Of a stretch of 64,000 nt of DNA, positions 53,701 to 62,140 are shown in pieces. The DNA is from Cognatitamlana onchidii (GTDB lineage Bacteria; Bacteroidota; Bacteroidia; Flavobacteriales; Flavobacteriaceae): NCBI RefSeq assembly GCF_004804355.1, contig NZ_SRWZ01000008.1, positions 1 through 64,000 of the forward strand, written 5' to 3'. The position numbers and the translations under genes are program-made. A model generated the notes under the pieces. It did not search any database, was not told where the DNA came from, and was given only the letters and a program-made list of their open reading frames with translations. Each line of letters starts with the position of its first letter. Positions within the stretch are counted from its first letter, which is position 1.

Positions 53701-53721
53701 CGTTGTTACTTAATTGTTTTG

Positions 53722-55146
53722 TTATTTATTATTTTTTAAAACTTCGGCTTCACTTTTTAAACGCTGAATGGGCCCACTATCTCCTAACAAATACATGTTT
53801 CTAAAATCAGTCCCTGATACTTTTTCCCCTACGATAATTCTAGCATCAGGGTGTGGATTATCAATAAGTGATGAAATGACAAAACCTGAGTGTTTTCGTT
53901 GCAAAAACACTTTACTCTTTTTAAACGATTCGCCTCCATCAGAGCTATCCCATCGGCATATTTCTCCAACATCGCCACTACCTTCATGTTCTAGATATAC
54001 GCTTATTTCTTTTGCTGATGTTACTTCTAAATCCCCATTCCCTCTCGGGAGATCTGTATTCTCACTTTGTAACCACGCTTGTCCATCCCATCTAAAAAGT
54101 TGTAAACGTTTAGGGCCACTTCTTTTTTCGCCTATGTCAGGTCCAACCAAAACACCAACATGTGGATTGCCATTTGGATCAACATCTGCTATCCCTTGAA
54201 AGGTCCAATCATTAGGTATTTGCCTAACCACTGCTTTTTCATCAGCCATTTCCTTGGTCAAAGGCATTTCTAAAGATTCATTTTTAACATTTTTCCATTC
54301 CCCTGTCTTGGTATTAAAAACCATATAATATAGGTTGTGTCGTTCTGGAATATGCCCACGTGGGTCTTGTGCATTTTTATTGTCTCTACAAATGTGGTAA
54401 TCAAATGCTACAATAATATCGTCTCCATTACCTCTGCTTAACCATGGATACCAAGAATCTTCGGCTTCAATCTCTGTTCTACGCTTATGCTTTAAAAATG
54501 AAACTGGCTCCTCAAATGTTTTACCATTATCAGTTGATTTTTGGTATACCCAATTACTTCTGTGTGCACCGTGGCGATAAAACAGGTATATATCACCATT
54601 ATCCATTTTAATAAACTGACTATAAGTTCCAAACAATGAAATATTATCTAGTGTTTCCCACTCTGAAATATCTAAAGGGTTTTTAGAAACGGCGTGTAAA
54701 TTTTTTCCGTAGTGATGATTTCCTAATGGATTGTCTCCATCTTCTCGGGTTCCTCCATGACCTCCAAAAGCAATATGAATATAGTCGGCATCATCAATAA
54801 GAATAGCTGGTTTCCCATGATTGTCTATTTTCTTTTTACGGTTTGGGTCTTTCCCCATTTCACTAACGCCTACTTTAAAAGGGCCTTTCCATTCTTTGGT
54901 AGTATGATTGTATGAAGCCACATAAGGATCTTCCAATGTACCTTGGTAAGCCACGTAAGTAATACCTTTGTGATACACCCCTGATGGATGTTGCACAATG
55001 GCCACCGCATTGCCAAAACCATTATCGGCAAAATAATCTACCATTTCGCTATCCGCGTCAATTGTCTTTTGTTCTTTGGCATTATTGGCACAACTCAACA
55101 AACAAAAACAAATCATTAAGTTTATAACCAAATATTTATTCATCAT
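53722..55146 (-). CDS. BNR-4 beta-propeller: ulvan lyase (PL24/25-like) or oligosaccharide dehydratase
   Basis: A 474-residue lipoprotein (lipobox LLSC, Cys19) with a seven-bladed propeller of the BNR_4 type. Candidate catalytic residues are His130 in FGGHGG, His144/145 in LGNHHYG, and Arg/Tyr in FYRHGAHRS. These agree with the His-based sites known for PL24 and PL25 ulvan lyases. An alternative, also as I recall, is the ulvan-oligosaccharide dehydratase described from Formosa agariphila, which shares the propeller. Gene order and overlap of 11 bases with the GH106 gene place it in the PUL transcript. Confidence 0.7.
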   Translation of the reverse strand: MMNKYLVINLMICFCLLSCANNAKEQKTIDADSEMVDYFADNGFGNAVAIVQHPSGVYHKGITYVAYQGTLEDPYVASYNHTTKEWKGPFKVGVSEMGKDPNRKKKIDNHGKPAILIDDADYIHIAFGGHGGTREDGDNPLGNHHYGKNLHAVSKNPLDISEWETLDNISLFGTYSQFIKMDNGDIYLFYRHGAHRSNWVYQKSTDNGKTFEEPVSFLKHKRRTEIEAEDSWYPWLSRGNGDDIIVAFDYHICRDNKNAQDPRGHIPERHNLYYMVFNTKTGEWKNVKNESLEMPLTKEMADEKAVVRQIPNDWTFQGIADVDPNGNPHVGVLVGPDIGEKRSGPKRLQLFRWDGQAWLQSENTDLPRGNGDLEVTSAKEISVYLEHEGSGDVGEICRWDSSDGGESFKKSKVFLQRKHSGFVISSLIDNPHPDARIIVGEKVSGTDFRNMYLLGDSGPIQRLKSEAEVLKNNK

Positions 55147-58100
55147 TACTTTCTAGTTTTACGGTTTCAAAAAATATAAGATTTACAGGCCCTAGCAGAC
55201 CAGACTTTAGCAGATCATCATTCTTATTATAGTGATTCCAACTGGCAAATGTTGTTCTTTTCGATGGTCGTTCTGTATGATTTAATAACCAATCCGGAAG
55301 TGGCTTTGCACGCTTGCCTTGTCTTGGATAATCTAATTTTAGTTTTTCGTCACCAATCAATCGATTGGTCCATAAATTGGTCACCTTAACTTCTAAAGTA
55401 TTCTTCCCTTCTTTCACAAATTCATCAATATTTACTCTAAAAGGGGCCTTCCATAAAGATACAATATTATTGCCGTTAACTATGACTTCTGCAATAACGG
55501 ATACACTACCTAAATCTAAGGTTACACTTTTATTCGGCTGTATCATCTCTTCGGATAACACAAACTCTTTTTTATAAGATGCTGTTCCTGAAAAATTTTG
55601 AATCGCTTCGTCTTGCACATCCGTCCACGAAATCAAACTAGGAAACGTTTCTTTTTTTGAAGCTTCAGAGTTTATTGGGAAAGAAACTTCCCAAGCACCT
55701 GATAACTCCATAGGCTTTGAAACGGATGTTACTTTTGCTGTTTTTGTTGCTCCTGACGGAGTCTTGTAAGTTATCTTTCCAGCATAAGGTGTAGTCCAAC
55801 TTATGGCATCATTTTTAAATTCTAATGTTGGTTTTGATGTGTCTTTAGACAATTTTAAAAACTGTCCTTTCGGAATAAATAAGGTGCGTTCTTTTCCATC
55901 CGTTTTATAAGTGATTTTTAAAACAGTTTTATTGCCTTCTGGAATTTTATTTTCAATTAATTGATTAGACACCAAAATATCATAAGTTCCAGAATTTACT
56001 ATATTTTTAATCGTTTTGGTAACATCAAAAGTTTTATAATGCTGAGGAATACCCGTTGTTTCTCCTTTAAATTTTCCAAATACCGCTTTTAAAACTTTTA
56101 GAGATTTATCTCCAGCGTCAATATGAATATGCTCGCGTTCTTCAGCATAAATCTGCTTTTTGGTATCACCTATTTGGTATTCCATTCTGAACTCCTTTTT
56201 ATAGCCCATTGCAGGATCGCAATCGCAAAAAGCCCTACTCATTTTAAAATCTAAAGTGCCATTTTTGATGGCTTTATTAACTCTATCTGTAATATCAATT
56301 AAACCTTCTTGCAAAAACGTACCGTATTCTGCTTTTACAATTTCTAAATTCGGAAGTGGTTCTACTTGAGAAGGTTCTAGTTCTGTTAAAACTTCTAATA
56401 AATGATTAGTACTAACAGGCTTTTTAAAGACAACAAAAACCGATTCTTCCCTACCTAAGGATAACGGCACTGTTGTTGTCCCATCTTTATTTTCTTTAAA
56501 AACTACCACATCTTTTATAGTCCCTTTTTCTGAGTTCCATAGTTCTGGTTGCTTTCCTGCCACTCGAAAACGCGCTGTAACTTCTCTGTCTTCTTTTCTG
56601 GCATTCGCTATAAAATAGATATCTGCATCAGCTGTCTTTCTGTGTATAAAACTCAAATCTGTTTGGTCACTGCTTTCAATTTTAAAATCTGTTGTTTTAT
56701 TAGCCAAAGCTTTTGCTATAGTCATATCTTTTACCAAACCACTTCCCCATAATGCATCAACATAAGTTGTTACATCTTCATCGCAATTTGGATAGTTAGT
56801 CAAACTTGGCGATTGCATTGGTTTTTTGCCAATTACTTGTGCGCCACCATCTACCAATTCTTTTACTTTTTGAAGAGTTTCTGGTTTGATAAAGTCTGAT
56901 TCTGGTAAGACTAAAAGCTTATACGTATTGCCTACGGATGAATATATTGTTCCGTTTTTAACGGTTAAATCTTTCAATTTATTTGCTCCAATCAAATCAT
57001 AATCAAAACCCATGGCTTTAATTTCAGGTTTAATGAAGCCTGTATTTGGCGATGATTCTCCTGTAAACACTAAAACATCGGCTACATTTTCACCTTGTTG
57101 CAATAAATATTGTGAACGAGCTACGTAATCCATATAACCCTTACTTTGTTTCCACCAAGTATTTAAACGGTTAAAATCAAAACCATGGTAACTTAAGGCC
57201 AACCCTGGTGCTACATCCCAAGGTTGATGTACATACGTATGAAAAATGAAACGGGTTATGCCCTCTGCCCAAGCTCTATCTCCAATTGATTTTATATTTG
57301 CTGGGTGTTTGTCCCAACCACCAATACCTGTAAAAGATTCTGCCCCAACAATGGCACTACCATTTAAATGTGCTATGGATGATACAAATTTTGGCGAATC
57401 GAAAAACGGATAACCGCCACTCCAAAATTCGCACATAACGATATCGCCTTGAGCACCAACTTGCATATTATCAAAAGGTCCCCAATAGGGTTCTACAGAA
57501 AATTTCAACTTGTTTTTATGACATAATTCTCCAAAATGTGCATAATAATTCTCCGCAATTAAATCGCCAATAGTTCTTCTAAAATCCCAAAGAAATCGTT
57601 CTGAAACTTCTCCACTTTCCACATAATAGCCTGCTAAAGTTGGTAAATATGCTGTTAAATCATAACCTCTTAAACTTTCAAACTGCATATCGAAACCAGT
57701 AGTCCAATTAGTAGTTTCTACTTCGTAACTATCAATTAAACAATTGTTAACCGTTGTTCCTATTAAATCACCCAATTTATCAATAATAGGTTGTACACCA
57801 GCTTCCCAATAGGCATCTAGGGCTTTTTTACTCATTTTATCCACCTCTAAACCTTTAGCTTCTGGTGGTGCTGGTCTGTTAGTTGTTCCAATTGGTGTAT
57901 GCCCTAATCGTAAAATAACCCAATCGCCTTGAGGCACTTCCCAATTTAAAACCCCTTCGTCAGATAATTTTGGAGTTAGATTGATAATAGCTTCTTTTTG
58001 GATAACAGCTTCTTTTGAAATTGATTTAGTATCAGGTAATAAATGATTTCGAACACGTTCAGAAAGCATTTTATAGTCTAGGCCATCAATTTTAATAGCT

Positions 58101-58633
58101 TGGTTAGGTTTTGGAAAGGCTAAAACTGCGATGTCTTTATAGTAATCGAATTTGGTCTCTGGTCGAGGTAATTTTTGGGTTATTGTTTTTCCTCCTTCAA
58201 TTGCTAGTTCACTAAACACCACTGTTTGCATCGCATGTTCTTCAGTAACCCAAGGCCCTCCAGAAGATGACCAACCTGCGCTGTTATGAAATGCCATTTC
58301 TAAGCCCAAACGTTGTGCTTCTTCCGCAGAAAATTTAAACAAGTCTAGCCATTCTTCACTTAAATACTTTACAGGGCCTTGAGGAAAACCTAAGTGTACG
58401 TTGAATAGTTGTGCTTCTTGAATACCCACTGCTTTCATCGCTTCTAAATCTTTGGTAATTCCAGATTTAGAAACATTACCGCTTATCCAGTGCCACCACG
58501 TTCTTGCTTTAGCTTGGTTTGGTGGATTTTTAAAGCCCTCTTCTAAAGATACAGTTTGCTTCTCGGTTTCTAAAGATTGATTACTACACCCAAAACATAA
58601 AAAGAGTATAACTAAAATGGCTAGTTTTTTCAT
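55136..58633 (-). CDS. GH106 alpha-L-rhamnosidase (first)
   Basis: An 1165-residue lipoprotein (lipobox CFGC, Cys16). The N-terminal GH106 pattern is GFKNPPNQAKARTWWHW then GITKDLEAMKAVGIQEAQL; the catalytic barrel has IDSYEVETTNWTTGF and SVEPYWGPFDN, and the C-terminal GH2-like sugar-binding domain ends LEVKVTNLWTNRLIGDEKL. GH106 enzymes are retaining-fold-unusual, inverting alpha-L-rhamnosidases acting on rhamnose-rich chains. It directly follows the second GH106 gene (3 bases) and overlaps the BNR-4 gene by 11 bases. Confidence 0.85.
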   Translation of the reverse strand: MKKLAILVILFLCFGCSNQSLETEKQTVSLEEGFKNPPNQAKARTWWHWISGNVSKSGITKDLEAMKAVGIQEAQLFNVHLGFPQGPVKYLSEEWLDLFKFSAEEAQRLGLEMAFHNSAGWSSSGGPWVTEEHAMQTVVFSELAIEGGKTITQKLPRPETKFDYYKDIAVLAFPKPNQAIKIDGLDYKMLSERVRNHLLPDTKSISKEAVIQKEAIINLTPKLSDEGVLNWEVPQGDWVILRLGHTPIGTTNRPAPPEAKGLEVDKMSKKALDAYWEAGVQPIIDKLGDLIGTTVNNCLIDSYEVETTNWTTGFDMQFESLRGYDLTAYLPTLAGYYVESGEVSERFLWDFRRTIGDLIAENYYAHFGELCHKNKLKFSVEPYWGPFDNMQVGAQGDIVMCEFWSGGYPFFDSPKFVSSIAHLNGSAIVGAESFTGIGGWDKHPANIKSIGDRAWAEGITRFIFHTYVHQPWDVAPGLALSYHGFDFNRLNTWWKQSKGYMDYVARSQYLLQQGENVADVLVFTGESSPNTGFIKPEIKAMGFDYDLIGANKLKDLTVKNGTIYSSVGNTYKLLVLPESDFIKPETLQKVKELVDGGAQVIGKKPMQSPSLTNYPNCDEDVTTYVDALWGSGLVKDMTIAKALANKTTDFKIESSDQTDLSFIHRKTADADIYFIANARKEDREVTARFRVAGKQPELWNSEKGTIKDVVVFKENKDGTTTVPLSLGREESVFVVFKKPVSTNHLLEVLTELEPSQVEPLPNLEIVKAEYGTFLQEGLIDITDRVNKAIKNGTLDFKMSRAFCDCDPAMGYKKEFRMEYQIGDTKKQIYAEEREHIHIDAGDKSLKVLKAVFGKFKGETTGIPQHYKTFDVTKTIKNIVNSGTYDILVSNQLIENKIPEGNKTVLKITYKTDGKERTLFIPKGQFLKLSKDTSKPTLEFKNDAISWTTPYAGKITYKTPSGATKTAKVTSVSKPMELSGAWEVSFPINSEASKKETFPSLISWTDVQDEAIQNFSGTASYKKEFVLSEEMIQPNKSVTLDLGSVSVIAEVIVNGNNIVSLWKAPFRVNIDEFVKEGKNTLEVKVTNLWTNRLIGDEKLKLDYPRQGKRAKPLPDWLLNHTERPSKRTTFASWNHYNKNDDLLKSGLLGPVNLIFFETVKLESNDE

Positions 58634-58636
58634 TCC

Positions 58637-61600
58637 TTATTTTCTTTTTATAATTTTTGAAGTGGTAATAGTCACTGGTCCTAACAAGCCAGATGGCAGT
58701 AATTTATCTGTTGCTTTTTGAAAACCATAAACGCTAAATGTTTTGCGTGGTCCTTCTGGTAATGGCTCATTATTTCTATACCACTCTGGCATTTTCTTAA
58801 ACTTGCCTCTAAATTCTGAATCACCAAAACCTGGACTTCCTCTTCTAACATCATAACCCGTTTGATTCGGTAATTTTTCATCACCAATTAAACGATTTGT
58901 CCATTGATTGGTTACCTGTATTTCTAATGCATTCTCACCCTCTTTTAAAACGTCAGTCACATTTAACGTATGAGGCGCTATCCAACTCACACCAATATCT
59001 TGTCCGTTTACAAGTACTTTAGCTATCACATTTACTTCTCCTAAATTGAGTTGAAATTGTCTGTCGGATTGCAACATTCCTTTTTCAATATTAAATGTTG
59101 TTTTATAAATGGTTGTTCCTGAGTAATGTTTGATTTGTTCAGTATCGTGTGTTGACCAATCAAACAATTTATCAGTTTGTATGGTGGCTTTATAAAAGTC
59201 TTGTTCCCTAAAATTGATGTCCCAATTGCCTGTAATTTCAATAGGATTTAGAATATCGTTTACTTCAATATTCCAATTTTCTGAATCATTTACTAAAGCT
59301 GTATAGATTCCATTTTCAAAAACCTCAGCCTGTAAATTATTATCGCCATCTAAACTAAATGCAGGTTTGGATACATTGTTAAATGGATTAAGCGTAACTC
59401 TTGGTTGTACTGTTTCTGCCTCTTTAAAAACCACAAAAACCGATTCTTGAGGATGCATTTCAATGGAAATATCGGTTCTTCCATTTTTTGTAGTGTACTC
59501 CACCAACTTGGTAATTTCTCCAGTTTCGGCATTCCATAATTCGGGTACTTTTGCTTCCACTAGAAAACTACAATTTAGCGTTTCTGTTTCGGTTAGATTA
59601 TGGTTATACACAAAATAAATTTCTTCCTTTTCAGTGCGTCTGTGGTAGAAATTAAAATCGGATTGGCCTTCTACAATCAAATCTTTCTGAATGTTATTTT
59701 CTTCAAAAATTTGCTCCCATTCGCCTGAACTATAGGTTCTTTTACTTGACCAAACTTCATTTACCAATGCATCAAACTCCTTTTGCATTGCTTCAGTTAC
59801 AACATAACCTCCCAATTTTTGAGGCTTCTTACCAACGACTAAAGCACCTTGTTGTGATAATTTATGAATACCTCTCAACGTTTCTAGATTGATGATATCG
59901 TTTCGTTGCAAAGACAAGGCATTGTATGTAATACCATTGGGTAATTTCAGTTTCCCATTTTCTACACTTAATCGATTGATAATCACATCTGCATTTACAC
60001 AATCGTATTTATAAGATGCTGGTAATTTAGGTCGCATTTGTTTTGCATGAATCACATGACTCGGTGCTCTATCCCCAACAAAAACCAATACATCTAGTAC
60101 AGGATTCCCTTGACGTAACATGTAAGACCCTCTTGCTAAATAGTTGAACCATTCTGGACCTGCATTGTCCCACCAAGTTTGCGTGCGGTCTATATGCGAG
60201 CCTACAAAACTCATGCTCATCCCAGGTTTTACATGGGTATTCGATTGATGCGCAAAACGATGAAACATGTACTCGTTAATTCCATTCGTCCACTCGTAAT
60301 CCCCCTTTTGTTTGGCTAACGCTGGATGGAAACTCCAGTTTAATTTGGTACTTGTAAAAGCTTCAGCAGAAATCACATTCTTACCGTAAATATGTGCAGA
60401 AGATACTGGAGCCCGTTTGTGATTATTAGGTTTACCCAACCAAAATTCTCCCATCGGAATATCTGCACGTCGCCCCGCATCTAAACTATTAAAAGGCCCC
60501 ACAAATCCGTAAGGTTCCACATAAGAGATTAAACCATCTTGATGACATAATTCTGTAAAATAATCGAAATAATTGGTTACCATTAAATCGCTTACCAACT
60601 GCTTCATATCCCAAAAAACAGATTCGATAGTAGCTTCATTTTCTATATGTTTACCCGCAAACAATGGTAAAAACGGAACAAAATCATATTTAAAACGTTC
60701 TTTAAATAGTTGTTCCATATCGTCAGTCCAATTTTGTGGACCAACTTCGTAGCTATCAATTTCCACATATTGTAAGGCATTTGGCGCCTCAATTTTAGCT
60801 TGCTTTACCAACTTACCAACAAAGGCATCGTAGTGTATTTTTAAAGCTTTTTTACTGAATTTATCCACTTCCAATCCTGTACCCTCATCAGATGCTGGTT
60901 CGTTGGTAGCCCCTGAAGCCGTAAACCCAAAACGCATAATGGTCCAATTTCCTTTGGGTAGTGTCGCTCTCAGCACACCATCTGCATCCATTTGATCGGT
61001 TAACACAATGATGTCTTCTTTTTTAATGTAAGCATTTACATCTGCTTTAGTAATAGGGCGTCTATTTTTTCTGTATGACGTGTATTCCATTACATTTCCT
61101 AACATTGGACTTGCCGAAAGTTGCATCTCATAAATACCCGTATCCATTTCGGTTTTTATTCTAAAATAACGCGCTGTAATAGGTTTAAAACTTTCATAGA
61201 AATAACATTCGTCTTTTCCAATACGTTCTTCCTTAGGTTTGTGCGCTACTGTAAAATTAATACCATTATTCGATTTTAATAAGGTAAACCTCCCTTTACG
61301 CTTATTGATAAAAACATTCATAGAACGAAGCGTATGTGGTTTCCCGTAATCGTATTGCACCCATTGGTTCGCCTTTAAATCGGCATGAGTATTGGTTTGT
61401 TTATCGGAGGCTAAATCTGCATTAAACCCTTTATCTGATGATGTTATTACAGGATTTACACTCTCGTCAATCAGTTCCGTTTCTAAAGTTGGATATGCCA
61501 AAACAGCAATATCCTTGTAAAAATTATGTCTTGCTGGTGGTTGTGGTAATTTTAGGTTGATTTGCTTACCACCTTCTGCAATCACTTGACTATTAACGAC

Positions 61601-62041
61601 AACTTTCATGGCATTTTCTGGGGCAACCCAAGGCCCACCACTAGAGGTCCAACCATCACAATTGTGAACCCCAAAACTCAATCCTAGTTTTTCGCACTCC
61701 TTGGCAGCATGTGTTAAAATATCTCGATGTTCTTGTGAGTTGTATTTTACATCGCCTTCTGGCAAACCCATAGACACATTAAACACTAAAACCCCACCAA
61801 TCCCTGCTTCTTTTATAGCTTTTAAATCTTTAGTAAATCCTGCTTTTGAAGCATTACCACTATTAATGTGATACCATGTTCTGGGTTTGGTTTCTTGTGG
61901 TGGGTTTTTAAAACCTGCTTCAAGACTGATTTTTTTTTCTGAATTACTGTTAACTTTCTGATTTTGGCAAGACGTTAAAATTGAAATCAAGCAGAATAGT
62001 AACACCATCTGTTTTATGCTAAAACTGAAATCAACGTTCAT
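58637..62041 (-). CDS. GH106 alpha-L-rhamnosidase (second) with inserted F5/8-C-like module
   Basis: An 1134-residue lipoprotein (lipobox ILTSC, Cys25). GH106 marks: GFKNPPQETKPRTWYHINSG, then DLKAIKEAGIGG; EIDSYEVGPQNWTDDM; YVEPYGFVGPFN; and the C-terminal TNQWTNRLIGDEKLPN. At about residues 198-310 a beta-sandwich of the discoidin (F5/8 type C, CBM32-like) kind is inserted, seen in WVQYDYGKPHTLRSM, FTLLKSNNG and RYFRIKTEM. The first GH106 lacks this module, so the two probably differ in substrate reach. Gap to the upstream gene is 99 bases. Confidence 0.85.
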   Translation of the reverse strand: MNVDFSFSIKQMVLLFCLISILTSCQNQKVNSNSEKKISLEAGFKNPPQETKPRTWYHINSGNASKAGFTKDLKAIKEAGIGGVLVFNVSMGLPEGDVKYNSQEHRDILTHAAKECEKLGLSFGVHNCDGWTSSGGPWVAPENAMKVVVNSQVIAEGGKQINLKLPQPPARHNFYKDIAVLAYPTLETELIDESVNPVITSSDKGFNADLASDKQTNTHADLKANQWVQYDYGKPHTLRSMNVFINKRKGRFTLLKSNNGINFTVAHKPKEERIGKDECYFYESFKPITARYFRIKTEMDTGIYEMQLSASPMLGNVMEYTSYRKNRRPITKADVNAYIKKEDIIVLTDQMDADGVLRATLPKGNWTIMRFGFTASGATNEPASDEGTGLEVDKFSKKALKIHYDAFVGKLVKQAKIEAPNALQYVEIDSYEVGPQNWTDDMEQLFKERFKYDFVPFLPLFAGKHIENEATIESVFWDMKQLVSDLMVTNYFDYFTELCHQDGLISYVEPYGFVGPFNSLDAGRRADIPMGEFWLGKPNNHKRAPVSSAHIYGKNVISAEAFTSTKLNWSFHPALAKQKGDYEWTNGINEYMFHRFAHQSNTHVKPGMSMSFVGSHIDRTQTWWDNAGPEWFNYLARGSYMLRQGNPVLDVLVFVGDRAPSHVIHAKQMRPKLPASYKYDCVNADVIINRLSVENGKLKLPNGITYNALSLQRNDIINLETLRGIHKLSQQGALVVGKKPQKLGGYVVTEAMQKEFDALVNEVWSSKRTYSSGEWEQIFEENNIQKDLIVEGQSDFNFYHRRTEKEEIYFVYNHNLTETETLNCSFLVEAKVPELWNAETGEITKLVEYTTKNGRTDISIEMHPQESVFVVFKEAETVQPRVTLNPFNNVSKPAFSLDGDNNLQAEVFENGIYTALVNDSENWNIEVNDILNPIEITGNWDINFREQDFYKATIQTDKLFDWSTHDTEQIKHYSGTTIYKTTFNIEKGMLQSDRQFQLNLGEVNVIAKVLVNGQDIGVSWIAPHTLNVTDVLKEGENALEIQVTNQWTNRLIGDEKLPNQTGYDVRRGSPGFGDSEFRGKFKKMPEWYRNNEPLPEGPRKTFSVYGFQKATDKLLPSGLLGPVTITTSKIIKRK

Positions 62042-62140
62042 TTATTTACTATTTCTATTACAACTAAACCTAAATAACAGCATATTTAACACCAATAAAA
62101 CTGCAATTACATATACAAACCCCATATCTATTACTTAAGC

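Noticed and set aside
53768-54199. A 143-codon plus-strand frame opposite the BNR-4 gene
   Set aside because: Mirror frame of a conserved gene on the other strand; no start context or family.
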